A stretch of DNA of 64,000 bases from Myxococcus guangdongensis. GTDB lineage: Bacteria; Myxococcota; Myxococcia; Myxococcales; Myxococcaceae. Positions within the stretch are counted from its first letter, which is position 1. Each line of letters begins with the position of its first letter. The stretch spans positions 186,001 to 250,000 of the forward strand of contig NZ_JAJVKW010000013.1 of NCBI RefSeq assembly GCF_024198255.1, in the 5' to 3' direction. Positions 55,611-64,000 of this stretch are shown here, one piece after another. Under the pieces are notes generated by a model, which saw nothing but the letters and a program-made list of their open reading frames with translations, was not told the DNA's origin and searched no databases. Position numbers and translations under genes: made by a program.

Positions 55611-58600
55611 TCACTTACAAGGTTTGGGGCCCTGCTGTCCGTCCCTGTACCAGTTGCGCAGCCGCTCGTAGAATGCCCTTCGGCGACCCACGGCCCGAAT
55701 CTCATTGCTGAGGGTCAGGCCCGAGTCCACCGCGGCCTCCATGGCCTCCTGCTCCGCCAACCGCAAGAGTCGTCGACCATCCCGGCCCGTCGCCCCGAAC
55801 ACATCCACGGCGATCTCCGTCGCCGCGGACCGGCTCGCGAGGCGATCCGCGCGGACGTGCTCACCCAGTCGCCTGAAGGTGTCCACCGAGGACCCGATGT
55901 ATGTCTTCCCGCCCTCCACGAACTGGTACAGCCCGAAGAGCAGTCCGAGCGGGTCCAGCCAGATGAGCGGATCCGGCACATAGCCATACAGGTCCAGCCC
56001 GCCCTTCAGCCCCAGGAGGTCCTGGCTGAGATAGCGCCCCGTCGAGGGGTCGTAGTAGCGGAACCGGTTGTAATACAGCCCGGTCTCCGGGTCCTCGTAC
56101 TGGCCCGGCCAACGCCAGGGGCAGGACTCCAGCGCCACGTCCGCCCGCCCCACCCCGAGGATGTCCAACTGCATCCGCCAGGCGAGCTCTCCCTGGTCGT
56201 CATACAGCTCGGTGGGCGTGCCGAGGTGGTCCGAGACGACGTGGAAGCAGCGTCCCCCCACCTCCTTCGCCACGGGCGTGAAGGTCCCCGGCTCCCAGTA
56301 CCAGGTGACCTGCGCTCCGGTGTCCACCAACTCATGCACGACGACGTCACCATCCCAGATGAAGCGGGTCTCGGACGTCGTCGACTCGCCTTCGCCTCCG
56401 GCGTCGTGCACCGTCTGCTTCCGGGTGCGCCGCGCCAGGGCGTCATATTCGAAGCGCGTGCGCAGCCCGTCCGGGCGTACCACCTCCTTCAGGAGCCCCG
56501 CGCCGCTCCAGGCGTATCTCCAGGTCTCCCCGGTCGGCAGGCGCTTGAGCGTCACGTTGCCATCCAGGTCGTGCTCGAACAGGGTGCCGTCCGCCTCGCG
56601 AAGAAGACCTCCAGCCCCGTACCGTCGGTCCGTCCGCTCCGGGGTGCGGTAGAGGTTGCCAACGACATCCAGACCGCGGTGCACGCTCCCCCCTGCATCC
56701 CGGGAGCCCACGAGGCGGCCCCGCTCGTCATGCGCGTAGTGCCGCGTGCCAGACCTGGCGTCCCCCAGGGCGACCAGGCGGTCCTCGTGCTCCCATTGAT
56801 AGGAGAGCGATTGCTGCTCTCGCGTGGCGCCCCGCGCCCGCTTCACGATTCGACGCTGGAGCGGCCGCCCTTCCTGGTCGCGTCGCCACCACACCTCGAC
56901 GCCCCCAGGGAGCCGCCGCGCCGTCTCGCAGCCCGCCTCGTCCCGCTCGAAGCGGACCCCGGGCTCATCGACGTGCGCCTGCCCCAGGTGGAGTCCCTGG
57001 AGTTCTCCGAGTCCGTCGCGGAAGACGACCTCGCGCCCGCCCAGGGAGGTCTCCAGCAGGAAGCGCTGGCCCCCTCGCGCGTAATGGGAGGCCACGACGC
57101 ACTCCCCCTGCCGCTCGCGAATGACGCGCCCGAGGACATCTCTTTCGAGAGCGACGGACCCTGACTCGCTCTGCGCCTCCATCAGCAGGCCATCCTGGCG
57201 ATAGCGAAAGCGACGGAAGGCGCCGTCCGAGTAGGTGACCTCGATGAGCCGCCCCGCGACATCGTGGCGGAGGTTCTCCGAGCGCCCGCTGGGATGGAGG
57301 ACGCTCACGAGGCGCCGGACGGCGTCATGGCGATAGTGCCGCTCCGCGCCGTCGAAGCCCCGCTCCCGCGTCACCTGTCCCAGGGCATCCCGAACGAGTT
57401 CGTAGCGCTCTCCCGCCTCGTTGACGACCGCCGTGAGCCACCCCTCCGTGTCGTGCTGGAGCAGGACCCGGGCGCCCGCCTCCTCGCGCCACGCGAGGTG
57501 ATGGTAGCCCTCGTACCCCATCCGGAGATGCCTGGAGGGCCCCTGCTCCTCCACCAGACATCCCTCGGCGTCATACCGCCACTCCCAGGCCCCCGAGTGG
57601 GTCTCCACGCGCAGCAGACGGCCCAGCGGGTCGTGGGTCAGGCGCCCCTCGGCTCCGCCCGCATCCCGCCAATGGACGGGCCGCCCCAACCGGTCGAAGG
57701 CGACGTGCGCCTGGGCGCCGGTCGCGAGGCGGACCTGCTCGAGGTTGCCCTGGGTGTCGTAGCCAAACTCCGTCCGCGACGCTTCATCACCGTCGTCGAC
57801 AGCCGTCAGCAGCCCGTCCTTGTACGCGAACCCCCGCCTCTGCCCCAGCGGGTTCACCTCCTCCAACAAGAGGCCGCGGTCGTCGTAGCGCCATGCCCAG
57901 GCGCCTCCATTGACGTCGATGGCCGAGAGCGGCTGGTTGGAGGCGTCGTACCGCACGACCTCCACGGCGCCCTCCGGCCCCGTCGTCCTGGTGCGATTGC
58001 CTCGGGCGTCGTATTCGTAGCGGGTGGTGTTGCCCAGCGGGTCGACCTCCGCCGTCTTGCGCAGGAAGTCGTCGTACTCGTAGCGGGTGACACCGCCCAG
58101 CGCGTCCACCACCTTCACCACCGCGTTCACCGCGTTGGCCTGGTAGGTCGTCACGTGGCCCAGCGAGTCCGTCACACAGGTGACGTGGTTTCGCGGGTCG
58201 TAATCCAGCACGTGGTCGTAGATGCCGCCGTCCCCCCAGGTCCGGACGCAGTACGCGTCAGCCCCCAGGCCGTCGTAGCCGAAGTAGAAGCTGAGCCCCG
58301 TCCGGTCCGTCTCCCGCACGAGGAGGTGCGCCTCGTAGGCGCAGCGCGTGACGTTCCCCAGCGCGTCATGCACCTCCACCAGGTCTCCCTCGGGTGAATA
58401 CACATACCGCGCATGCGTGACCCAGCCGCGCTCGCGTGGACGCGGAAGCGAGACGCTGACGAGCCGGCCGTGCGGGTCATGCTCGAAGAGGACCTTGCGC
58501 CCTCCGCTGTCCGTCACCCACTCCAGGTTCCCATCCTGGTCATGGCCGAGCTGGAGGTGATGTCCCTCCCGCGTCCGCTGGGACACGAGGCGCGCCTGTC

Positions 58601-59654
58601 CGGTCCGGGTGTCTCCACGCACGGGCGCGAACACCCCCGTGAGGCCCTTGGCCGTCTCGACCTCCCAGTGCGACGCGCCCAGGCACCTCAGCGTCAGGCG
58701 ATTGTAGGGGTCCCAGCACCGGTCCCCCTTGCGCATCACATGGTCCGGGAAGTCGAAGGTGTCGAACTCGATCTCCCGCCCATCTTCCGCGCGGTACACC
58801 ACCTTGCCACGCTCCAGCCAGACCGCCTGGTCCAACGAGTGGCTCCACCCGTACCCCAGGACGGAGTCACGACCCGCCCAGCTGGAGGCGTAGTTGCGCT
58901 CGAAGCGCAGCGGCAGCGGACCGGGGAGCTCGAAGTCCGTGGCGGACGTCAGCACGCGCCCGGTCATCACATCCACCGGATGTCCCGTCAGGAAGCACAC
59001 CGCGGAGTGCAGGAAGTTTCGCAGCCGCACGTTCCGGATGCGCGACATCAACCCGTGCAGGTGATTGGCCACCCACTTGGAGCGCAGGAGCGCGCCCAGC
59101 GCCTGTTGCCAATCAATCGCGGGCGGCCCGCCCACGAGCACGGGCAGGCCCTTGGGGATGGCGAGGACCATGGAGGACGGCAGGCGAAGGGGCTCGCTGC
59201 AGCTCATGGCCAGGTCCCCCAGACGCACGGCGTTCGACCCCATGAGGGTGACCGTCTTGGAGCCCATCATCAGCACCGCGTCTCCCGCGGGCTTGACCGG
59301 CGGGTCCGGCGGCGGCACCCCGTGCTTGCCAATCTTCGGCTTCGGCGCCTTGGGCATCGGGGTCCACATCGTCCCGGGCGGGATGACGATGTGGGGGAGC
59401 ACCATGGAGTTCTTCACCTCCGTGCCCGTGTTCGTCGCGGGAACGCAGTTGACGAGGACCGGGCCGGTGGGCGGCGACCCCATCACCAGGCCCACCGCAT
59501 TCGAGACGAGCAGCCCCGTCACCAGGCCCGAGGGGTCGTACACCATCCCCACGAAGGGATGCGGGAAGGGGGTGGGCACGAGAGCAGGCGTGGGGACCAT
59601 CTCGAAATGGATGTCCACGCCAATCACCAGGTCGAAAAACGTGCTGGCAATCAC
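55611..59654 (-). CDS. PAAR/RHS polymorphic toxin with GIY-YIG-like C-terminal domain
   Basis: 1347 residues from GTG 59654 (GGAGG 7 bases upstream). The first ~200 residues form a PAAR-like/DUF4150 tip region ('TGPVLVNCVP', 'MMGSKTVTLMGSNAVRLGD'). The middle is RHS/YD repeats ('FELPGPLPLRFERNYAS', many 'YDxxGR' motifs). The core ends in 'DPLGLL' at about 1234. The tail (1239-1347) has 'GLYQF', 'TYIGSS', 'FRRLGEHVR' and a late 'EQEAMEA' and 'NEIR', fitting the GIY-YIG nuclease Tyr/Arg/Glu/Asn set. Likely delivered by T6SS to kill competitors by cutting DNA. Confidence 0.85.
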   Translation of the reverse strand: MIASTFFDLVIGVDIHFEMVPTPALVPTPFPHPFVGMVYDPSGLVTGLLVSNAVGLVMGSPPTGPVLVNCVPATNTGTEVKNSMVLPHIVIPPGTMWTPMPKAPKPKIGKHGVPPPDPPVKPAGDAVLMMGSKTVTLMGSNAVRLGDLAMSCSEPLRLPSSMVLAIPKGLPVLVGGPPAIDWQQALGALLRSKWVANHLHGLMSRIRNVRLRNFLHSAVCFLTGHPVDVMTGRVLTSATDFELPGPLPLRFERNYASSWAGRDSVLGYGWSHSLDQAVWLERGKVVYRAEDGREIEFDTFDFPDHVMRKGDRCWDPYNRLTLRCLGASHWEVETAKGLTGVFAPVRGDTRTGQARLVSQRTREGHHLQLGHDQDGNLEWVTDSGGRKVLFEHDPHGRLVSVSLPRPRERGWVTHARYVYSPEGDLVEVHDALGNVTRCAYEAHLLVRETDRTGLSFYFGYDGLGADAYCVRTWGDGGIYDHVLDYDPRNHVTCVTDSLGHVTTYQANAVNAVVKVVDALGGVTRYEYDDFLRKTAEVDPLGNTTRYEYDARGNRTRTTGPEGAVEVVRYDASNQPLSAIDVNGGAWAWRYDDRGLLLEEVNPLGQRRGFAYKDGLLTAVDDGDEASRTEFGYDTQGNLEQVRLATGAQAHVAFDRLGRPVHWRDAGGAEGRLTHDPLGRLLRVETHSGAWEWRYDAEGCLVEEQGPSRHLRMGYEGYHHLAWREEAGARVLLQHDTEGWLTAVVNEAGERYELVRDALGQVTRERGFDGAERHYRHDAVRRLVSVLHPSGRSENLRHDVAGRLIEVTYSDGAFRRFRYRQDGLLMEAQSESGSVALERDVLGRVIRERQGECVVASHYARGGQRFLLETSLGGREVVFRDGLGELQGLHLGQAHVDEPGVRFERDEAGCETARRLPGGVEVWWRRDQEGRPLQRRIVKRARGATREQQSLSYQWEHEDRLVALGDARSGTRHYAHDERGRLVGSRDAGGSVHRGLDVVGNLYRTPERTDRRYGAGGLLREADGTLFEHDLDGNVTLKRLPTGETWRYAWSGAGLLKEVVRPDGLRTRFEYDALARRTRKQTVHDAGGEGESTTSETRFIWDGDVVVHELVDTGAQVTWYWEPGTFTPVAKEVGGRCFHVVSDHLGTPTELYDDQGELAWRMQLDILGVGRADVALESCPWRWPGQYEDPETGLYYNRFRYYDPSTGRYLSQDLLGLKGGLDLYGYVPDPLIWLDPLGLLFGLYQFVEGGKTYIGSSVDTFRRLGEHVRADRLASRSAATEIAVDVFGATGRDGRRLLRLAEQEAMEAAVDSGLTLSNEIRAVGRRRAFYERLRNWYRDGQQGPKPCK

Positions 59655-60037
59655 CCCACCACCTCCGCGCTGGAGCGGTGGGGCGCGCAGGCATGCCCGA
59701 GGAGAGTCAACGCACCCCGAGCGCCCTGCTTCGTCTGGCGCCGAAACGCACGTGCAACGAAATCCATGAGTCGCCCCCCTTCGCCCGGGAATTCTCGGGC
59801 GACGGCCAGCCACCGCGAGCATGCACCGCGGGCAAACCCATCCCTGCTGTCAGGAGGAAAACACTCTCGACCGGGAGCACCAGGCCCCTCGGCTGACACG
59901 ACAACCCGCCCCCATTGACGTGTCAGGCCATGCGCCTTGACGTGTAGGCCCGAAGCATCCTCCCTCGAACACCTCCCATCCCCCCGGAATGACAGGCAAC
60001 GGGAGGGTGGCGCATCGTGTGCAAGTGGGGGGAAGGC
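59655..60037. other. 383-base divergent intergenic region with repeats
   Basis: Between the RHS toxin and Coq4 genes. It contains a near-palindrome built on CGCCCG...CGGGCG with a GAATTC centre (59782-59801), and TTGACGTGT twice (59915-59923 and 59937-59945), 22 bases apart, with an inverted CTGACACG at 59893. No gene-like frame. Confidence 0.6.
59915..59945. promoter_or_regulatory. Direct repeats TTGACGTGT, candidate regulator sites
   Basis: Two identical 9-mers lie 22 bases apart (two helical turns), with a third in inverted form at 59893-59900 (CTGACACG). The cluster sits between divergent genes, so a regulator could act on the RHS toxin, Coq4 or both. No known motif is matched. Confidence 0.4.
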
Positions 60038-60811
60038 ATGCACTCTCGTGCGGACCGTCTGTCATTCGGAGCTCCCCTGGCGGAGCCGACCACGCTCATC
60101 GAGCAGGCCCGCGACCTGGTGAACCAGCGCGTGACGCTGGGAGAGGTCATCCCCGTCCTCACCCAGCCCGAGCTGCTCGCGGCCAGTGACGCCTTGCTGC
60201 TGTCGGTGCCCGGGTTCCGCGCGCTGCATGCCGAGTCCTGGGACCCCGCCCTCCCCGAACCCGAGGCCCTCGCCACCCTGCCGGAAGGCTCGTTCGGCCG
60301 TTGCTACGCGGCCTACATGGCGCACTACCGACTGTCTCCCGACTTCTTCCCCATCCAGTCGGAGCTCGACCCGGAGGCGACGCCCACCCGCTACGCCGTC
60401 CACCGGCTCAACAAGTGCCACGACTTCTTCCACGTGCTGGGCGCCTACGAGACGTCGGACGCGGACGAGGTCGCCATCCAGTCCTTCGTGTTCGGACTCG
60501 CCCCCTCCGCGCTCGCCCTGTTCCTGGCCGCCGCCTCCGTGCACCCGGACATCCTCCGCGACAGGTACAAGCACCTGCGCGACATCTACGAAGGGCGCAT
60601 CCAGGCCCACGACTTCGTCCGGGGCGTCGCCGCCACCGCCCTCCTGGGCGCACGTCTGGAGTCCCTGCTGGAAGAGCCCCTGGACCTGCTGCGGCAGCGG
60701 CTCGGCCTCTGTGCGCGGAGCGTCTTGCGCCCCGGCCACCCGGGCGGCAACTCCTGCTCGGGCCGCTCCGTCCCCGCCTTCTTTCCCCACGCCACCGCTC
60801 AGGTGCCGTGA
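60038..60811 (+). CDS. Coq4-family protein (ubiquinone biosynthesis/zinc-binding)
   Basis: 257 residues. The Coq4 signature HDxxH-x11-E is perfect: His128-Asp129, His132 and Glu144. Flanking segments 'RCYAAYMAHYRLSPDFFP' and 'RYAVHRLNKCHDFFHVLGAYETSDADE' fit the fold, which binds an isoprenoid lipid and participates in quinone ring modification. Start ATG 60038; GTG 60017 is also open. The 3' end overlaps the convergent SDR gene by 13 bases. Myxobacteria are generally menaquinone users, so its role here is uncertain. Confidence 0.85.
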   Translation: MHSRADRLSFGAPLAEPTTLIEQARDLVNQRVTLGEVIPVLTQPELLAASDALLLSVPGFRALHAESWDPALPEPEALATLPEGSFGRCYAAYMAHYRLSPDFFPIQSELDPEATPTRYAVHRLNKCHDFFHVLGAYETSDADEVAIQSFVFGLAPSALALFLAAASVHPDILRDRYKHLRDIYEGRIQAHDFVRGVAATALLGARLESLLEEPLDLLRQRLGLCARSVLRPGHPGGNSCSGRSVPAFFPHATAQVP

Positions 60812-61701
60812 AGCTTCAGCATCCGCCGGCCCACCTCCGTGTCCGCGAAGTCCGGCAGCCCGTCCGCGTCCGTGCTGACGCTGAGCGCACGCTGGGCGTC
60901 GTCACTCTCCCCCATCTCGCGCAGCGTCAGCCTGGCCAGCGCATAGGCATCGCTCCCCAGGAGCAACCGTCGCGGCTGCTTCTCCATCGCCGCGAGCCGC
61001 AGCAACGCCTTCGCGGCCTTCTGGGGCACCCCCCGCGCGGCGCCGGGGTGGGCCCTCACGCTCGCGTTGAAGGCGCCCACCGTGCCCTGGTAGTCGGGCT
61101 TCGAGGGATGAATCGTCATCGACGCGCCCGCCCAATCCGTGGCGAAGCCACCCGGCTCGACGAGGGTCACCTGGATGCCGAGCGGCGCCACCTCGTTCAT
61201 CACCACCTCGCTGAAGCCCGCGACCGCGAACTTCGCGGCCTGATAGGCGCTCAGCCCCGGCGTGCCGCCGCGCCGCCCTCCAATCGAGCTGATCTGCAGG
61301 ATGCGCCCGTGCCGCTGCGCGCGCATCACCGGCAACACCGCCCGCGTCACGTGCACCACGCCGTAGAAGTTGGTGTCCATCTGCGCGCGGAAGTCGTCGA
61401 GCGCCAGGTCCTCCGCCGAGTCGATGTTGGCGTAGCCCGCGTTGTTCACCAGCACGTCGATGCGGCCGAAGGCCTCCACCGCCTCGCGCACCGCCCGCGC
61501 GGCCTGCTCGGGCTGGGTGACGTCGAGGGACACCGCCTTGATTCGCGCGCCGTGCTCGTGGACGAGGTCCGCGAGCGACTCGGGGTTGCGCGCGGTGGCG
61601 ACGACGCGGTGCCCGGCGGCGAGCACGGCGAGGGTGAGCGCGCGACCGAGGCCACGCGAGCTGCCCGTGATGAACCACACCTGCGAAGTGTCTTGGGTCA
61701 T
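60799..61701 (-). CDS. Short-chain dehydrogenase/reductase
   Basis: 300 residues. 'ITGSSRGLG' dinucleotide motif, 'VLVNNAGY', catalytic Ser in 'ISSIGG' and YxxxK in 'YQAAKFA'. 'ARNPESL' suggests NADP. The C-terminal extension (240-300) is longer than in classical SDRs. It follows the AraC gene in the same direction, 49 bases apart, and is probably co-regulated. Substrate unknown. Confidence 0.9.
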   Translation of the reverse strand: MTQDTSQVWFITGSSRGLGRALTLAVLAAGHRVVATARNPESLADLVHEHGARIKAVSLDVTQPEQAARAVREAVEAFGRIDVLVNNAGYANIDSAEDLALDDFRAQMDTNFYGVVHVTRAVLPVMRAQRHGRILQISSIGGRRGGTPGLSAYQAAKFAVAGFSEVVMNEVAPLGIQVTLVEPGGFATDWAGASMTIHPSKPDYQGTVGAFNASVRAHPGAARGVPQKAAKALLRLAAMEKQPRRLLLGSDAYALARLTLREMGESDDAQRALSVSTDADGLPDFADTEVGRRMLKLHGT

Positions 61702-61750
61702 GCCCTGAAGATGGTGCGTGAGCCCGCGCGCTCCAAATCCAGACGCGCCA

Positions 61751-62722
61751 CTATCTCATCGAATCGCGCCAACGGTGCGGCGTGGTGCCCTCCCAGCCGC
61801 GGAACGCGCGCGTGAAGGAGTTGAGTTCCTCGAAGCCGAGCAGGAAGGCAATCTCGTCCACGCCCACCTGCTCGGTGCGCAACAGCCGCAGCGCCGTGCG
61901 ATGCCGGACGTCATCGAGCACCTGCTGATAGCTCAGCCCGTGCTCCTCCAACCGACGCTGGAGCGTCCGGGCACTGAGCGCCAGCTCTCGCGCCACCTTC
62001 GCCACGCTGGGCCGCTCCCCCGCCATGCGCCGCGCCACCACCGAGCGGACCTGGTCGACGAGCGAGTCCTGCTCGACGGGCGCGAGCCGCTCGTCCAGGC
62101 TGGGGAGCAGCACCCGCAGCAGGTTGGCGTTGTGGGTGACGAAGGGCGTGGAGAGCACCTTCGCGTCGAAGACGAGCGCGTCACGCCGCGCCCGGAAGCG
62201 CAGCGGACAGCCGAAGAAGCGCATCAGCATCGGCTCGTCCGCGCGGGCCCGGAGAAGCTCCACCCGCTTGGGCGCCAGGGACAAGCCACTCCCGCGCTGC
62301 AGCAGCACCAGCAGAGAGGCCAGCGAGGCGTCGACGAGGCGCGCGGGCGCGGGGCTCGAGGCATGCAGATAGGTCGTGTGGACGGTGACCTCGCCCCCCT
62401 GGGTCTCGACGGCCATGTCCTTGGGGCCACACAGCCGCTTGTAGCGGGCAATCTTGCCCAGGGCCGTGGCCAGGTCCGGTGAGTGCAACGCGGCCAGCGA
62501 GGAGATGTCGTACTCGTGCACCTGCGTCTCGCGCGCGAGGCGCAAGCCGATGTCCGCGGGCGACGACTCCCCGAGCACCTCCCAGAAGCGGAAGAACTGC
62601 GCGGTGCTCATCGCTCCCACAGGAGGCACCCGCGCGGCGGCGGTGGCATGGGCCACGTTCGCGCCGAGCCGGGCAAGGCGCTCGCCCACATCGGGCGCGA
62701 GGTGGACGAAATCTCCGCTCAT
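61751..62722 (-). CDS. AraC-family regulator (arabinose-binding-like N-terminus)
   Basis: 323 residues. N-terminal 'FFRFWEVLGESSPADIGLRLA' and 'GKIARYKRLCG' match the PF12625-type domain of OruR/ArgR-like AraC regulators. C-terminal HTHs: 'SVAKVARELALSARTLQRRLEEHGLSYQ' and 'VDEIAFLLGFEELNSFTRAFRGW'. Start ATG 62722. Upstream of and co-directional with the SDR gene, which is the most likely target. Inducer unknown. Confidence 0.92.
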   Translation of the reverse strand: MSGDFVHLAPDVGERLARLGANVAHATAAARVPPVGAMSTAQFFRFWEVLGESSPADIGLRLARETQVHEYDISSLAALHSPDLATALGKIARYKRLCGPKDMAVETQGGEVTVHTTYLHASSPAPARLVDASLASLLVLLQRGSGLSLAPKRVELLRARADEPMLMRFFGCPLRFRARRDALVFDAKVLSTPFVTHNANLLRVLLPSLDERLAPVEQDSLVDQVRSVVARRMAGERPSVAKVARELALSARTLQRRLEEHGLSYQQVLDDVRHRTALRLLRTEQVGVDEIAFLLGFEELNSFTRAFRGWEGTTPHRWRDSMR

Positions 62723-62853
62723 CGTCGAAGCGTAACGGGCACGACACTGCGCGCCCAATCCAATCGCGCCAATCGCGGAGGAACCCCGGCGTGACTGGAC
62801 ACTGCCCCGGGAGGACGCTGGTCCCGGGGCACGACCGTCCGTATCCGTCCGGC

Positions 62854-63522
62854 ATGCGCGCTCGGAATGCAATCGTCGTCGGCGGAACGGGCACCATCGG
62901 CGCCGCCGTCATCCAGAGACTGAGGGCCGAGGGACTGCGCGTCGTCTGTGCATCCGTGGATGTGACCCGGGAGTCGCCCGAGTCGCTGCGAGTGGACGTC
63001 ACGGATGAGGACTCCGTGAGGTCGCTGTTCGACAAGGCGTCCGAGGCGGCGCCCCTTCATCTGCTGGTCAACTGCTCGGGCTTCGGGGCCTTCACGCCCA
63101 TCGAGGAGACGTCGCTCGAGGACTGGCGGAGGAGCCTCGAGGTGAACCTGACGGGGGCGTTCCTGTGCGCGCGCGAGGCGTTCAAGCGGATGAAGGCGCA
63201 CGGCGGCGGGAGAATCATCCACATCGGCTCGGTGAGCGACCACCTCACCCTGTCCCTGAATGGCGCGTACGCGGCCTCCAAGCACGGCCTCCGGGGGCTC
63301 ACCGGCGTGTTGAACGAAGAGGGGAAGGACCACGCCATCCGGGCGACGCTCCTCTCCTTGGGAGCCGTGTACACCGCCTTCTGGAGGACGCGTCCGGAGT
63401 TCAGCCCCTCCGACATGCTGTCGGTGGAGGACGTGGCCGAGTCCATCTGGGAAATCACCCGCAAGCCCTTGCACGTGCGCGTCGACGAGCTGCGCCTGGT
63501 CCCCTCCAAGGGAGTCCTGTGA
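62854..63522 (+). CDS. SDR-family reductase
   Basis: 222 residues. 'VVGGTGTIGAAVI' dinucleotide motif (GGTGTIG form), 'LLVNCSGFG' (NxSG instead of NNAG), catalytic Ser in 'IGSVSD', and YxxxK as 'YAASKHG'. It ends with a TGATG overlap with the next SDR, so a two-gene operon. Pairs like this often reduce beta-keto intermediates. Substrate unknown. Confidence 0.88.
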   Translation: MRARNAIVVGGTGTIGAAVIQRLRAEGLRVVCASVDVTRESPESLRVDVTDEDSVRSLFDKASEAAPLHLLVNCSGFGAFTPIEETSLEDWRRSLEVNLTGAFLCAREAFKRMKAHGGGRIIHIGSVSDHLTLSLNGAYAASKHGLRGLTGVLNEEGKDHAIRATLLSLGAVYTAFWRTRPEFSPSDMLSVEDVAESIWEITRKPLHVRVDELRLVPSKGVL

Positions 63523-64000
63523 TGACGCCGTCCTCGAACGCGGACCTGGCGCTCGTCACGGGCGCCAGCCGGGGAATCGGCGCGGCCATCGCGGAGGTGC
63601 TCGCCGGGCAGGGGCGGCGCGTCGTCCTCCTGGCGCGCGACCCGGAGGCGCTGGCGCGGCAGGAGCAGCGGCTGCGTGCCTCCGGAGCCCAGGCGTGGTC
63701 CTTCGTGTGTGATTTGACGAACGAGGCCTCGCTGCACGCGACGCTCGAGCGGCTCGAGGCCACGCTGGGCATCCCCGGTGTCGTCGTGAACAACGCGGGC
63801 TTCGGTGGGCCCTTCCACCGCGCCGACGAGGTCTCCCGGAGCGAGTGGGAGGCCTTGTTCCAGGTGAATGTGCACGCCGTCCACCAGCTCTGCCGGTGGG
63901 TGCTTCCGCGCATGAAGGCGGCGAGGTTCGGGCGAATCATCAACATCGCCTCCTCGCTCGGCCTCTTCGGTGGGGCGCTCTCCTCCACCTACGCGGCCAC
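63522..64000 (+). CDS. SDR-family reductase, partial (runs off right edge)
   Basis: The first 159 codons only. 'VTGASRGIG' dinucleotide motif, 'ARDPEAL', 'VVVNNAGFGG', catalytic Ser in 'IASSLG', and the start of the Tyr motif at the edge ('STYAAT'). Its ATG overlaps the previous stop by one base (TGATG). The motif set resembles the FabG/DltE-like branch. It has no visible stop inside the window. Confidence 0.88.
   Translation, partial: MTPSSNADLALVTGASRGIGAAIAEVLAGQGRRVVLLARDPEALARQEQRLRASGAQAWSFVCDLTNEASLHATLERLEATLGIPGVVVNNAGFGGPFHRADEVSRSEWEALFQVNVHAVHQLCRWVLPRMKAARFGRIINIASSLGLFGGALSSTYAA

Noticed and set aside
54537-57164. An 875-residue plus-strand open frame opposite the RHS and LRR genes
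   Set aside because: Antisense shadow: Arg/Val/Leu/Gln-rich with no domain, whereas the minus-strand frames show clear RHS and LRR motifs.
1-64000. tRNA, rRNA, IS elements, phage genes and attachment sites
   Set aside because: I found no cloverleaf or rRNA-like stretch, no transposase or integrase motifs, and no flanking direct repeats. Short or diverged elements could be missed by eye.

Overview
The window looks like chromosomal DNA of a myxobacterium (Myxococcus/Pyxidicoccus/Corallococcus type). The basis is very high GC with GC-rich third codon positions, many lipoproteins with Asp-Ala-Gly-rich linkers, a MYXO-CTERM-like sorting tail (8184-9632), a double-CXXCG protein beside an AHH-type secreted protein (2442-3630), and a large ECF/two-component/AraC/TetR regulatory load. 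I saw no rRNA, tRNA, insertion sequence, prophage or CRISPR array. Genes are dense, often with ATGA or longer overlaps. All positions, motifs and counts were read by eye; no search was run.

Layout. 1-5.4 kb: partial secreted protein, astacin lipoprotein, a small protein ending in a haem motif, an AHH nuclease-like/double-CXXCG pair, a lipoprotein gene broken by a stop codon, an acetyltransferase and a YCII-type protein. 5.4-17.8 kb: metabolic and secreted proteins (stand-alone condensation domain, HSL-type esterase, beta-helix lyase, DUF2079 membrane protein, AraC beside an acyl-CoA synthetase, acyltransferase 3, S41 peptidase). 17.9-29.7 kb: SGNH hydrolase, TetR, alpha-carbonic anhydrase, an ECF sigma operon, NmrA protein, and a divergent SDR/AraC pair. 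29.9-34.9 kb: probable siderophore-uptake locus (esterase, DUF4374-like lipoprotein, TonB-dependent receptor carrying its own TonB-C domain) behind a Fur-box-like site. 35-38 kb: tandem cytochrome P450 genes with related leaders. 38-40.6 kb: metalloprotease lipoprotein and beta-propeller protein.

40.6-46.9 kb is the standout: six tightly packed minus-strand genes encoding a NapC/NirT tetrahaem protein, a small membrane protein, a trihaem protein, a di-haem protein fused to an outer-membrane beta-barrel, a mono-haem lipoprotein and a deca-haem lipoprotein. Together they carry 20 CXXCH sites and look like a complete electron path from the quinone pool to the cell surface.

47-54.4 kb: TetR/GFA operon with a clear palindromic operator, small lipoproteins, an alpha/beta hydrolase divergent from a two-component system with a direct-repeat operator, and a DUF885 peptidase. 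54.4-59.7 kb: a PAAR/RHS polymorphic toxin with a GIY-YIG-like C-terminus, followed by a leucine-rich-repeat protein in the immunity position. 60-64 kb: Coq4 homologue, AraC-SDR pair, and two overlapping SDR genes, the last cut by the window edge.
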